Below, piece after piece: positions 11,823 through 24,810 of a stretch of DNA of 64,000 nucleotides. The stretch covers positions 16,842,293-16,906,292 of the forward strand of contig NC_079514.1 of NCBI RefSeq assembly GCF_000801105.2. The letters run 5' to 3'. Below the pieces are notes generated by a model. The model worked only from the letters and a program-made list of their open reading frames with translations. It did no database searches and was not told the origin of the DNA. Source of the DNA: Raphanus sativus (taxonomy: Eukaryota > Streptophyta > Magnoliopsida > Brassicales > Brassicaceae). Position numbers and translations under genes: made by a program. Within the stretch, counting starts at the first letter, position 1, and every line of letters begins with the position of its first letter.

Positions 11823-13160
11823 CATATCTTATGTTCTGGTTTGATGCAAGAAACCTAGACCTAACAGTATCTTTGTGCACAAGCTTCAAGTCGCAAAACC
11901 TAAAGCAAATCAGAAGTAAAAAACATTAATAAGATTTTTAACTTTTCATCAACTCACGCGTTGTATTAGTTAAAGCCCAAAAGGGCTCATTAAACTTATA
12001 AACTGAAACTGTGTAAGTGTGGGCCGTATTTGTGAAGGCCCAATTGTAGCTCACGTTTTAACTTTCGGAAATCATAACGTTATGTTTGATAGAGAACGCC
12101 CTGAGCTTAATTAGCATTTTAATTGGTAAATAGAATTCTGGAAGTGTTTACAAGGCAAAACACATTATAGTTACTCTTTGAGAATATTTGTAGAACCTGC
12201 AACTATTTGATAAGGACAGAAATATGCAATGTGAAAGTTAAATACCATCTAAAGAAGAACAAAAGTGAGGAGAATCAAAAAAAAAAAAAAAAAAAAAGTG
12301 AGGAGAATCAAAGGAAATGCTTTATTTACTATTAAAAGGGAAAGTGAAAGTTTCAAGTTTTAATCAAACAAAAAGGTGAAAAAGAGAGTCCAGAAGAGAA
12401 TGAAAGGATGTGAAGAAATAGACGTGACGATAGTGCTAAGGCTCAAGTACTTGGGTTTATCTCTTTTGGTGAATGAGAAGAATATCCACATCGAAATAAG
12501 ATGATACAAAGAAGAAAACATGTTAACTAATATAAAAAAAATAAAAAGACTGAAAGAAGAATAAAGTGGAATTGATAACAAAACAAAGAGAAAAGAAGAA
12601 AAAATGTGGAACATATAAAACAAAATGAAGGCAGCCAAGATAAGAGTCTTTTGCCGAGTCATAAATTTCATATTATAGTATACACTTTATTTTACATTAT
12701 TAGTAGTTTGTGATAGTGTTACTGTTGTATCATCATAACTTGCAAAAAAAAAATATATCTAGTATTAGTTGAAATTACAATAAAATGTAGTTGGGTAAGT
12801 TTTACATCTCTATTAATTCATAGTATGGAGATGTAGTTCTTAAATATAATTTAAAATGTAAAACATTGCAAGGTATCTTTTAAGAAGTCCATTAATATTT
12901 ATAGTATTATTTATTTATTAATTAACTATGATAATTAGGATGAAGAGCACTTACCCTCCGAGTATTTTATCCGACGTTGGTACTTAGACTAGAAAATGCG
13001 GTACACGTTGTTGGAAAAAAACTCACAAAAAAACAAATAAACTCAGCAGCTTCTCACGAGCATTATCTTACCAAATACTTCCCCACCTTACCAACTTCGT
13101 TTCGTCTTTACCGTCTAACATTTTTCCTCTCTATATTATTCTATGATCTATCTCGTGGAG
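11823..13160. other. Intergenic DNA without a supported gene
   Basis: AT-rich spacer. It contains a poly(A) insertion flanked by direct repeats (12265-12312, listed separately). A 103-codon hydrophobic frame on the minus strand (12360-12671) lies in purine-rich low-complexity DNA and is not accepted as a gene. Confidence 0.45.
12265..12312 (+). repeat. Poly(A) insertion between 15-bp direct repeats
   Basis: GTGAGGAGAATCAAA occurs at 12265-12279 and again at 12298-12312, with a run of A (12277-12297) between. This is the structure left by target-primed reverse transcription of a retroposon with only its poly(A) tail inserted. Confidence 0.6.
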
Positions 13161-13168
13161 TTATACAC

Positions 13169-13345
13169 ATTTTTTTTTTTTTTGTAACTCTGGTATCTGG
13201 GCAGCCACATTCCCAACTATCCCCCGTAAGGGGTCCAGCGCCCCAACGGAAGGGATGTTAAATCCGTTGTGGCCAAGGCTCGAACCCGGGTGGCGGGCAG
13301 TACAGCTGTACCTCCTTTACTACCAAGCTACGAGCACTTGGTTAA
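13169..13345 (-). mobile_element. tRNA-derived SINE
   Basis: Read on the minus strand it has an A-box-like TAGCTTGGTAG near its start, a B box GGTTCGAGCC, and ends in a poly(A) tail (T run at 13170-13183 on the plus strand). TTATACAC occurs on both sides (13161-13168 and 13346-13353), a target-site duplication. Size and layout suit the tRNA-related SINEs of Brassica; the family is not named here. Confidence 0.75.
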
Positions 13346-13677
13346 TTATACACTTATACGACTCCAAAACATGATAATCTGTGATTAGAATATTTGGATA
13401 AATAGTTTAATTCCTATTAGTATGTTTCAATAAAGTTAATTTATCTAATACAACATTAAGATACTTCTTTGTATAAATTTATGAATTTTCTATATTTTTA
13501 TAATTTGTATTCAAGAAAGGCTTATACACTAATATATTATTTTCACCCAAATACATGAGCGAAGTCTTACAAGATTCATCCTTCAAACAAACAAAACTTC
13601 ACTATTAAACTTTCACGTTTCATGAGTAAATATGAGTGTTCTAAAAAAATGTTCAAGGCGGTTGTGTAGGCGATCGC

Positions 13678-14270
13678 TTAGAGTATCGCTAAGAATGAAT
13701 CTTATTTTGAAGGTTAAAAATTCTCAAAATGAGAGTTTTAGAGTGGGATGCTCCAAAATGAAACTTCAAATTTATATTTAAAATTTATTTAATTTGCATT
13801 TTAGTCCTCAATTTTAATATAAATTAATTATAATCACTAAATTTTATATAGATAAATAATACAAATAACATTAAAAATATGAAAAAACAATATTTATAAA
13901 TTTATTTATTATAATACAAAAATACATAAAATACTAATATAAAACTCACATTAATTCATAAAAACAAAAATACAAATTACTCACTATTGTTATTTCCATA
14001 ATGTTTTCATATAACTCTTCAAACCGATTATTATTATTTTTTTGTTATTTTACTGGTTGTTTGAGATGCTTATCTTATATCTCTTATTACAATTATATGT
14101 AAGTTACAAATCATAGGAACTAAACTGAAAAATAAACAGTTATTTAAGGGTGTGAACAGTGAAACTTCAAATAGTGTTTTAAGTTTTCAAAATTTAAGAA
14201 TTTGAAGGTTTTTTGAAGAGTCAAAATCCTCAAAATTTGAGAGTTTGTAGGCTTTTTGAAGATGCTTTTA
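13678..14270. mobile_element. Possible PIF/Harbinger-type non-autonomous element
   Basis: TTA flanks both sides (13678-13680 and 14268-14270). The ends, GAGTATCGCTAAG and AAAGCATCTTCAA (right end reverse-complemented), resemble the GAGCATCTCC-type termini common in Brassica Harbinger elements. Both subterminal regions carry inverted TCAAAATTCTCAAA-like sequence. No transposase is present. Confidence 0.4.
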
Positions 14271-14691
14271 GGTAGTTTTTAGACACTAAACCCTCCAAAA
14301 TTCTAAATCACGTAAATAGAGTATAATATTATAACAAGAAAAAATATCTAATTTAGTACTCAGAAATTACAATAATATAAATTTTATAAAATAATATGAA
14401 TTTTATGATTCATGAAGGATGATCTATGTTTAATATGCATATATATATAATATTTATTATATTGTTGTAATTAATAAACGTCTAAACTATTTAACTAATA
14501 ATCTAAGTATATTAGCTTTTAATATGTTTTTATCTCTACAATTTGTGAAACTATTTAAGAAAGAACTTAAATACTGACAAAAAAATACAAATATCTTTTG
14601 TAATTTGATAATGAAAACATGTCAGTTTATGAATATATTAAACAGAACAATCGCATTGAGCATTAACGAACAAGATTAGTAATTTTTCAAC

Positions 14692-14761
14692 ACTTGTTTC
14701 CTATAGTTTTTTTTTTGGCAAATAAATTTTTGCGTTTGGTACAACTTGTTTCCTATAGTTT
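14692..14761 (-). repeat. Short retroposon fragment between 18-bp direct repeats
   Basis: ACTTGTTTCCTATAGTTT occurs at 14692-14709 and 14744-14761. The 34 bp between, read on the minus strand, end in TTTGCC followed by eight A. It looks like the extreme 3' end of a LINE or similar retroposon with its target duplication. Confidence 0.6.
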
Positions 14762-14874
14762 CAAACAAAAACATAGGCTCAAAAACATATAATAGCTTGA
14801 CAAAACGCATTTATCTCGCACAATATGTCCATAATTAACAACATCCGAAAATCTAATACACTTTGTTTCCTAAC

Positions 14875-17815
14875 TCAACGAGAAACGGTACGAATGTCTT
14901 TAAGCAGACCCAACACTTGTTGCATTGTTGGCCGTTTCCCTGGCGTCTCCGCCGTACAGAAATAACCAATTCTAAGACTCTCGACCATCTCATTAACCGA
15001 TTCTCCAGAAGCTAACCGCAATCTCGAGTCAAGAGCTTCCTCTCCTCTCCTTTCCTTAAACAACCGTCGAACTGCTTTCACATGTTCCTCACTCCCTTGC
15101 TTTCCGGTCAAGAGCTCAAACAAAATCACTCCAAAACAATACACATCGAAGTCTAAATTGTTATCATTAGCATCGTCTCCTGTTTTTGCTATGTTGTTGA
15201 TACCAAAATCAGAGATTCTTGGCTCTAGGGTTTCGGTTAGGAGGATGTTGGTAGCGACTAAGTGACCATGAGTGGTACCAACATGATGTAGATAGGCTAG
15301 ACCACGTGCAACTCCAATAGCGATACGATGACGTATTAACCAGTTTGTTTTCTCTGGTGATGAATCTCCGACGTGACTCTCCCATGTATCGGCGCTCCAA
15401 TCTTCCACGTTGGTTTCTCCTGTTGGGAGCTCGTGAAGCCATCGGTGAAGGTCTCCGGTAGCCATAAATTCATATAATATAAGCTTCTCTTTTCCTGAAA
15501 CAACAAAGCAAATTTTTTTTTTGTTATTCTGTTTTTGTGTACGTATAACTCAATTAATATTAAATTGTTACTTAAGTAAGACCAGGAAAAAAATAACTAT
15601 AGCATAATTCTTAAGTTCATAGATTGCTGAAAATATCCGACAAGCTATGATCTCATCGACTCCCAAACAAATGATGTGACTTGTCTGTACACTTTCTAAG
15701 TCGTCCTGGTCCAATCATAAAAGGGCTAAATGATATACCCTAAAATAAGTCATAAGAAATCTATCACACAAACATTACTTTTTTTCTGAGTAACTTTTTG
15801 GAATAATTATATACATTTTCGCGTCAATGTCACGAAAATTCATAAAATTTGCAATCATGGCGCAAAAATATTTAGATTTTTATGTGACGTATCATTATCA
15901 TGCAACTGACCTTTTTCGTCTGTACAGCATACACATACATACTCCTAATGCAAACGACACCGTTCAGCATTTAATGCCTCATTAATGGGTTTTCCAGAAA
16001 CCCGTGAAAGTAGAGACAAAAATTCATAAAGTGACGTCTACGCCTCGATATTTTGTTGTTTTGAAATATCAGCACCCATCAAAAAGTAATGACAGGAAAA
16101 TATAGTCAAATCCTAGTCTTAACTCCAAATATTTGGTTTAAAATAAGCTTAATCCAGCAACTAAGCCAGAAAATTCTAAGCAAATAGTATAATTCAGAGG
16201 ATACTGATAAAATTTATATGTAAGTTCAATAATTCATTGTTTTCAAAAAAAAGAGTTAGCTGTTTCTTTCTAATTTTGTGCATGAATTTTTCCTGACCAT
16301 AATATCTGTCAGTTTTTTAGCGTATATGCATAAAAATAAACTTATTTACTACGTCTGCTGGGGTTTAAAAGTCAATTTCAAGACCTCCGGTCATAACTAG
16401 TAAGAAAGAAAAAAACAAATACTAGGAAATAATTAATCAGTACCTGCGATGCAGTAACCGGAGAGGGTCAAAAGATTTGGATGCTTAAGCCGAGTAAGAG
16501 CTTCAAACGCCGTAACGGCTTCGTTTTGATCGACGTCTCTAATCCGATCAAGCACTTTGATTGCCACGTGTAAATCTCCAGGTAGAACGGCACGGTAAAT
16601 AGGACCACACGTGCCGTCAGATATAACGGACTCCGTTCCGAAATGCGACGTGGCAACAATCAGATCCTTAAACGTCAGATTCATCAACGGCTTAGACGCC
16701 ATCACCACCGGCGCGGCCGTTGGCTCTTTAATGTCTGCCACCCACGATGAACCGGACTCCGTTTCGAAAGCGAACGGTCCAGATTTCTCCATCTTGAAAT
16801 CCAACGGTGCGGGACTCGAGATCGCCCATCTCGATTTCGTCCTCGCCGATCTCAATCGGCGCCGGATGAAAATCACAGAGACGACGAAGACTAGAATAAA
16901 CAGAGCTCCTAACGAAGAAGATAAGCCGATTATTAGCGGAGTGCGTTTAAAACGGTTCGTTTTGACGGCTCGATGACGTGGCGGCGGATTCTGATGAGGG
17001 AGATGATGGAGACGGTGGCGAGTCGGGATTTTGGAGACGTTGAAGACGAAATCGCCGCCGTGTGAAAACGCCGATTTGCCGAATTTTCGGTATTTATCAA
17101 ATCCCACAGAACCGGAAAACCGGTTTGCAGATAAGTTTAAGAACCGGAGATGGTCGAGATTTGGAAAATCGACCGGGAACGAACCGGTCATTGAGTTTTC
17201 CGACAAATCCAAGTAAACCAACGATTTTAAGCTGGAAATCGGTTTAACACTGGCATTGATTTTACATCTGGAGATATCAAGATGATGTAAACCGGAGAGA
17301 GAACCCACCCCAATAGGCAAAACACGGAGACTGTTATGAGACAGGTCGAGAGCTGTGAGGTTAACGAATCCGGTTAAGTTAATCGCGTTGGTAAACCGGT
17401 TGTAAGAGAGGTTCAGATTCTTAACCGAAGAGAAAACCGAACCGTTAACAGGAATTACTCGTATCGAACCACCAAACCGGTTCCGTGAAAGATCGACGGA
17501 GACAAGACCGGGTTTAGACCAGAGCCAAGTAGGAACAGAGCCATCGAGAGAGTTGTTGGAGAGGTCGAGAACACGTAAGCGCGTGAGGTTTCGTAACTGA
17601 GTCCATGAAACGGTGCCGTTTAGCTTTCTTGACGGAAGAACGATGTGAGTGACGTTGACGGAGCAGTTAGAGAACCAGGAGGAGTTGAAACCGGAGACGT
17701 AACGGAATGCTCTGGTTAGCTGAAGGAAGTCTGTGCCGTTAGGACATGAAACGTTTGAAGAGTATGAGAAAGAGACTAAAGAGAAGAGAAGAAGGAGAAG
17801 CAGTCTTGAAAACAT
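14875..17815 (-). CDS. MEE62: LRR receptor-like pseudokinase, MEE62-type (At5g45800)
   Basis: Two exons, 16444-17815 and 14875-15494, join in frame across a 949-bp GT-AG intron to give 663 residues. A hydrophobic signal peptide (about 1-20) is followed by several leucine-rich repeats (about 60-235, e.g. [16 protein letters not shown]), a juxtamembrane Arg/Pro stretch, one membrane segment (about 293-316) ending in RRRLR, and a kinase-like domain (about 380-660). The ATP-site lysine is kept in HVAIKVL (Lys420) and DFG is intact (553-555). The catalytic-loop HRD is replaced by HGH (HGHLVATN), so the proton-acceptor Asp535 is His; with the weak glycine loop this indicates a pseudokinase. MEE62 mutants in Arabidopsis arrest as embryos by maternal effect; the ligand is unknown to me. 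It would sit in the plasma membrane. The name rests on sequence type and gene order. Confidence 0.85.
15495..16443 (-). other. Intron of the MEE62-type gene
   Basis: Donor CGCAG|GTACTG at 16444/16443 and acceptor TTTCAG|GAAAAG at 15495/15494. The intron interrupts the codon for a Gly at the start of the kinase region ([14 protein letters not shown]). Nothing else was recognised in it. Confidence 0.85.
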
Positions 17816-18385
17816 TTTTTCTTTAGTTTCTTATTTTGATGTAGATGATTGTTCTTCCATGGAAGATAAAAATGGGGGAATAGAGAGAAGGTTTGGTTGT
17901 TTCCTCTGCTCTGTATATGAGAGGAGCTGGTGAGGTTTATCAGAGAAGAGAGAGAGATGAAGATGCATACGGTTGATAATAAAATGCCAACGATGACGTG
18001 GATTATGACGTAGAAATAAAAGTCAATTTTTTATATATAAATTACTCGATTTATTATATTTATTGTGTTGGATTTGATGAATGTTGCAGCGAGCTGACAT
18101 TAGCTGTGGGAAATTTATTAGTTTCATATATTTGATGATGAGTTTCATCAATTATTTATATAGAAATGAGATTAGTTTTTTACATAGTTTGATGACGTGA
18201 AATGAAGAAAAAAAAATACAAATGTATCTAAAAGTAATGTTATGCGGTTTTGTTCTGTTCTTTTATCACTCTAATGCAACTGAGATAAGTTTAGTTTTTG
18301 TTAGAAAGGGTAACTGAGATAAGTTAGTTGAATTAACCAAATAAGATTTTTGATTTATTTATCTATTACATTAAAGGTAAACTGA
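17816..18385 (-). promoter_or_regulatory. Upstream region of the MEE62-type gene
   Basis: The short leader region before the ATG is pyrimidine-rich when read in the gene's direction (17816-17965). Further upstream is AT-rich sequence with no clear motif. A small MULE inserted about 580 bp from the ATG. Confidence 0.35.
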
Positions 18386-18394
18386 ATGATTTTT

Positions 18395-18842
18395 GAGAAA
18401 TTGCCAAAAATACCATTTTCATAGTATCACTTTTCATGTTTACACTAACCACTTTTACCACTACTTTTAATGAAGGGTTTAGAATTGAAGGTTTAGGATT
18501 TAGGACTTAGATTTAATGTTTTAAGGTTTAAGGTATATAGTTTAGGGTTTAGAGTTGAGGATTTAGGGTTTATAGTTTAGACTTTAGGGTTTAGGGTTTA
18601 GGATATTGAATTTAGGGTATATAGTTTAGGGTTTAGGGTTTAGAGTTGAAGATTTTGGGTTTAGAGTTTAGAATTTGAGGTTTAGTATTTAGAATTTGGG
18701 ATTAGAATTTTGAAAAGCATATAAATACAAAGATATAAGAGTTTTTACCATTTTAATAAATAAGGTATTTTTGAAAATGTGTCTTTAGTGGTGGTAAAGA
18801 TGAATAATGGTACCTTGAAAATGGTATTTTTGAAAATTCCCC
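18395..18842. mobile_element. Small MULE with TTTAGGG-rich core, copy 2
   Basis: A 448-bp element with an exact 9-bp target duplication ATGATTTTT (18386-18394 and 18843-18851). The same ends (GAGAAATTGCCAAAAATACC) and the same internal run of degenerate TTTAGGG units (18475-18690) as the copy at 5744-6212. No coding capacity. Confidence 0.88.
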
Positions 18843-18851
18843 ATGATTTTT

Positions 18852-19453
18852 CTTTTCGATTACAGGATTATAGAGGATTCTGTAATCATGGTTATTACCA
18901 TCATTGTCTTTATATAAGGTTCTTTTCTCTTTAACAAAAAGAGAAAGTTAAACTAAAGTTCACACATGAAATAAATTATTTTAATAATCAGGTCTTGGAT
19001 TAAGAAGGGTGAAATGATACTGTTTTCACAACAACAGATGTAAGTTATAGAAACTCAATGTTCAGATTAGTGAGTCAAATAATCAACTATTTATAGTGAT
19101 TCAGATAATTGATATGTGTATATAGAAACTTTAGTTTGCCTTTCACTTTTTCAAAAGTAAAGAGAGGCAAAAATAAGAAAACCTCGTAAAGATAATGATG
19201 ATAAGTACATGATTGGTATCCGATAAATCAAAAGAGAAATCATGGAAATATGGAATTTAACCTTTTCCGATCAGAGACAAATAATATGTATACTTCATAA
19301 AATATAATTTCAGAAATAAAATGGCGTAGTATATTAGACATAAAACAACCAACGTTTTAATTTATATGCCAAACAAAATTGCGTATATATCTACTATGTT
19401 AAAATAGAGTTCTAAATTTATCTACTACAAAAACTTTCATTTAAATTTAGACT
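18852..19453. other. Intergenic DNA, nothing recognised
   Basis: AT-rich spacer between two transposons. No gene, RNA or repeat structure was supported. Confidence 0.45.
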
Positions 19454-19461
19454 GTTTCAAG

Positions 19462-20236
19462 CAGTGTTATTAAAATCGGACCGGCAAACAAACCGGATTT
19501 TTTTTGGGTTATGGGTCAATGTGGTTCGATCGGGTTCGATCCGGGTTTGATTAGTTTAAACTAAATTTAATGATATTTTGAATATGTATATTTTTACAAA
19601 GATAAAGATCATATCAAATAAAATATTTCAATTACCATAATGTTTAGAAATTTTTAAAAAGTAACAAACTAAAAATGTAATAAAAGTAATAGAACAATGT
19701 AATAGTCTAAATCTCAAATCAATACAAAAAAAAATATTTAAATTTCTCCGGGTTTTTGTCACTCCAAATCTTCATCACCTCTACAAAAAATAAAACTATA
19801 GAAACATTAGTTAAAATTTTATACTATGAAATAAAATTAAAAATTATACCATGATTGATTTCTTCAAATCTAAGTTTTTCATGCTTAAAATCTTTGAAAC
19901 AAAAACAATACGTAAATACCTTGTGAGTTGTAGTCTTGCATAGATGTCAAAGACTCAAGAGAAAAATATGAGACCACTTTACCTTATTAATCTGAATCCT
20001 ATTTTTATTCTAAAAAAGAAATTTTAATTGTTTTATTAATAAATTTTTGGTTTATACAAGAACCAGGATTTAGTCGGTTCGTTGGGTCGACGGTTCACGG
20101 ATTTTTAACGGTTTGATAGGAGATTTTAACCGGTTCAATTATAGTTGGGTTTTGGCATTAACCCAACCCACATTTGTGTCCGGTTCGTGGTTGAACCTGG
20201 TGCGACCACCGGTTCGGTCCGGATTTAATAACACTG
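19462..20236. mobile_element. Non-autonomous hAT element (CAGTGTTATTAAAA ends)
   Basis: Ends CAGTGTTATTAAAATCGG and, reverse-complemented, CAGTGTTATTAAATCCGG. An exact 8-bp target duplication GTTTCAAG (19454-19461 and 20237-20244). Rich in CCGGTT motifs near both ends, AT-rich in the middle. No transposase. Confidence 0.85.
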
Positions 20237-20402
20237 GTTTCAAGTTTAATAGTGTGTTATTTAATTTATGGACTAATTCAAATTAGTTACATTATAACTA
20301 TTATTATACGATAGCAAAATTATAGACCACTATAATTTATGGACCATTTCAAGTTAGTAACATTTATGGACCATTCAAATTGTTGTCTTGTTAACAACCT
20401 AA

Positions 20403-21629
20403 TCTATTAAAACTGAAATACAAATAAATAATAATCATAAAACTTACCACTTATTTTCAAAGATATGTCACTGTAAACCTAAATTATCCTAACTATTAGC
20501 ATTAATTGTAATGTTGTCATATTAAATAATCACAAAACATGACCCTAATTTACATACATGATTTTCTGTTTGTGTTGCCATTATTAAAATCTGATCAACC
20601 CATATTAACATAAACAATACCAAAATCAATTTAATTATAGGATGTCGTATGTTATAATTCTAAACGTAAATCATTTTGTAATGGGTTATATAACAATCAA
20701 TTTACTTTTAAAATAATGTTACTTACAATAAACAAATAAAATATTATAAATAATAATCAATACAAATGTAAAATCATTTAAACAGATATTATACTATGAA
20801 AACCAAAAAACATTCAATACAAATGTAATCCAGTTATAATCTAACACTGTTCAATTGGGGGTTCGTTCTGAATTTCGGTTTGGTTTCAGTTTGTTTCTTA
20901 TTTTGGTATTTTATTTTTTTAACTATCTACCATATTAAAAAATATCTACTTTGTTTTGATTCTTTTTAACTTTTGATTTATTCGATTTTATATTTTATAT
21001 TTTATAACATTTTGTAAATTTTACATTATATTAGATGCCTGCTTTATTAAAACATAAATATTTTAGTTTTTAATTAGAATATTTTTCTGCTTTATTTTAT
21101 TATTTAAAATAATTAGTAAGCATACTAATTTACTAACAATAGTAACATTCATAAAATAAAAATAATAAAATTAGTAATACCATAATATTATCAAATGAAT
21201 AAATATCAACATACAAATTTGTCTACGAAAAACTAAAATTATGCTTTATTTAGTTTGATAAAAATAGAAAACGTTTAATTTAAAAATATTAAATTAATAA
21301 AATTAACATTTTAAATATGAAAATAATATCAATAAAATAATTTTTATATATTAATTATATTATATAATCTACATATAATTGTACTACTATATTTTAATTA
21401 ATCTGTTTATTCGTTTGATCGGTTTATATACCAAAACTATATCCATATACTACAGTTTTTTAAAAGCAATCTCTCGATATATTCAGTATTACCAAATCAA
21501 AACTACTTTCTCTATTTTAATTCGATTATAATTGGTTTGGTTTTACCGAATTGAATACCCCTTAAATATTATATACAACAAATATATATAAGTTAAACAA
21601 ATATCTTTACGGTTCCGGTCAAAATCTAA
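20403..21629 (+). mobile_element. Probable Helitron H4
   Basis: 5' end A|TCTATTAAAACTGAAATAC at 20403, close to the consensus start of other Helitrons in the window. A possible 3' end GGTCAAAATCTAA|T at 21629, where CTAA fits the CTRR rule; the expected terminal hairpin is degraded (TTTACGGTTCCGG). No coding region. Confidence 0.45.
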
Positions 21630-23767
21630 TAAGGTTTTGAAACTCAAGTGAAGTAAGCAAATGGTATGGTTGTTGCCTCATCTTTCGTGTGGGTAGTTGA
21701 TGCATATGCTGATGAGAAATAGAAACGTGGACCCTATGACTTCTTACAAGTTCATTAAACAATCTAATTTCATTCGTGTTGTGAGTTTGGTATCATATAA
21801 GTCTGCTTACTAAAAAGTGTTTTAAGAATTTACTAATAGTAATTCTCTATTCTCCTTGTAATAAATAATAAATGCTTGTATTTATTATGATCAGTTATTT
21901 GTTGTTGGTTTGGTTGAAAGTAAATAATGGTGCAGTAGTTGACGTCAAAAATAAAGTAACATTGATCTAGTTTTTCGGTTATATACTTATACTGAAGTAT
22001 CAGAATTTACATTCAACGTTATTAAAGTTAACCACATATAGGTCGATTGTATTGATAATCGTGTGGTATTGCGGTCCAAAAAACATTCCCATGAGAAACA
22101 ACGCAAATTCAAAGGTGCGTCGAATTATGTGAATTTAATACTATCAGTGTTATAAATTTCAAACATTTGCAAATCTTTTATGACATTAAGGAAAAAACGT
22201 CCGCTGGGGAAAGACTATAGTTTAATAATGTTATAGTGGACGGTATTTCGTGCATTATAGTAAATAGTAGTATATGCAATTAGGTAAGGACATTTGGTTT
22301 TTGATGCGATATGATTGGGATATTTCGATTTCATGTTCTTAAAGATTTAGGAACCGTGCGTTATTTATATAATTTAGTTTGGATATTTTTGGTCTTGGTT
22401 TTATTTAGATAACAAAATTAATAACCAATTAATATCTAGAAAAAGAATAAATTTCAAATTGGTTTTAGTTTGATTCGTTTTTCTTTGGTTAATTTTAGAT
22501 AATATGGACAAAAAACGTTTGACAATTCGAGGCTTCAAATTAAATGTTGGGTAGTTCAATTATTATTTATTTGGTAAAATATGAAAATTTTATACTAAAT
22601 TTTCAATCTTTAACACCGATTACATAACGAATAGTGAAATGCGGAAAATTACTATACAATGCAATAAAAACGACATTGACAAGAAACTGTGGCGGGAAAA
22701 CTAGACTAGCAACCATTTAAATAGCGGATCAGGAAAAGACCAAGCGAGCTGGAAATGATCGTGGTCAGAGACGAGGAGACAGTTTTCATGAACCGAGAGA
22801 TATGCAACTTCAAACCTAAAAGTTACAGATCATGCAGCTTCTGAGATCCAACCCAACACAGACCACATATTCGCTCGAATAATCAAAGCACGGACCTACC
22901 AAAAATACCAGACAGATGCACCCTGACAGCATGAGAGCAAGTGTCCACGCGATGATATCGTCGTTCAATTATTTGGATAGAAATATTGATTAATTCAGAT
23001 AGTTTTAACTATTTGGATAAAAAGATTTGATAATTTAGTTGATAAATAGTATTCTAAAAATATTTGGTTATTTTGAAAATAAATATAACCAATACTTTTA
23101 GGTACAAATCTATGTTTTAAAATTTTAGATACTCATTTAGTTTTTGGTTTGATTATGGTGATTTTAGTTCGGTATCGTTCGAATATCCAATTCCGGATAG
23201 ATGTACAACAGTGGAATCGGCTGCCTCAAATTTTGTTGTAACATTTTTTACTGTTAGTATCTTGTAGTTATTTTCTCTACAATCGATAATCACATGCCAA
23301 AATTGAAAAGTATTTTCAAGAATATGTATTTTCGTGTTCCGTTATAAAATTATTTTGGGCTTATTTGTGAAATATCTAAGAAAAAAGAGAATTTAGTTTT
23401 GTAGAGAAAAAATAGAGAGAAATAGGAAGATAAAAAAAGGAGAGAAAGTATGATTTTAGTTAGTTAATGAATTATTGTTTTTTATAGTTATCTCATCCAA
23501 TTTCCCAATTATTAATCCAAAACTGCACGCGGTTGATTACTAATCCACTTTTAGGTTTATCATCATAAAAGTGATAAACCTTGGTGTTAATATCTTGGTG
23601 TTGAGAACAACAACGAAATTTATGATTTTGGGGTTTTGTTTTTGATTAGTAAGTGATGAATTTGCGGAAAACTCTTTGCTTTCGAGTCGTCTTCTTCATA
23701 ATAATAAGTCGAGAGTATTATCCGTCTAAAAACATGTAAACTTTTTTGTAAAGTATAAAGTAATGGT

Positions 23768-23809
23768 ACATGATATGATTTTTTTTCCTGAATACACATG
23801 ATATGATTT
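23768..23809 (-). repeat. Retroposition footprint with 14-bp direct repeats
   Basis: ACATGATATGATTT at 23768-23781 and 23796-23809 flanks a 14-bp insert that on the minus strand reads GTATTCAGGAAAAA. Confidence 0.55.
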
Positions 23810-24766
23810 ATACTAAAATAACCTTGGAATAACAACTAAAGAAAGAATGAGATCGAGAAATTCCAAACAAATCCACTAAATCCCAAGACAAAAAGATCCA
23901 TAGAATGCCAACTAATATTCCACAAAGTATCTAAACATATTCACATTCTCCTTGAGCAACCCAACCTAAAAGTTAATCCACATTCTTTATTTTATCATTT
24001 ATTCCTTAAACCACTCTCACCCCACCTCCAACACGGTTGGTCCATGTGCTTATATGTGTGTGTAGGTTTTTAATTATTAATTAATCAATATAAACTTATG
24101 CCAAGTATAAAATCAAAAATATAAATAATTAGATTTTATATATGATTAAAAGTTAGATTTAGTTTGTTTTACTAAAACATTTTTTATTTTAGTTTCAATT
24201 CGTTGGAAAATTACGTAGTCAAAAACATAATTCAAAAATCTGTTTTTGTGAATAGAATAATAACTTAAAATAATAAAATAGGTTACTTTTATCGTCACTT
24301 AAATTTCCACTATATTTAATAATTTACTAAATAAACGAATTTTTTTTATTTCATTTAATTTAGTCAAACACATCGAAAGAATTTTTTTTTATTAAAATCA
24401 GTTAGATATGAACATTGATTTAGGTACAAGTTTTTTCTTTCATGTATTGTTTGTTTTTTGTATTAAAATTATGTATGTTTCAATATTATAAATTTATGTA
24501 TGGATTTTGAGTTGGATTTTGAGTTGGATCATTTCAGATCTGGATGAGTACGGTTTTGATGTATAGAAACGTAAAATTATCTAAATAACCAATATGTTAA
24601 AAACGGATTCGGATAGTGTATCAAAATAATCATATTACCCGATTCATTTTAGATCTTTTGAATATATTTAGTTATATTACACGATATCTTAAATATATAG
24701 CACTAATTATTGAAAAATAAATTTCAATGTATAAAAATGTAAAAATTGACTAGTAATACATTTAAA

Positions 24767-24810
24767 TTGACTGGAGCTAAAAAAAAAAAAAAAAAATTTG
24801 ACTGGAGCTA
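24767..24810 (+). repeat. Poly(A) insertion between 13-bp direct repeats
   Basis: TTGACTGGAGCTA occurs at 24767-24779 and 24798-24810, separated by a run of A (24779-24796). Confidence 0.6.

Noticed and set aside
12360..12671. 103-codon hydrophobic frame on the minus strand
   Set aside because: It comes from purine-rich low-complexity DNA read in antisense; there is no family resemblance and no supporting structure.
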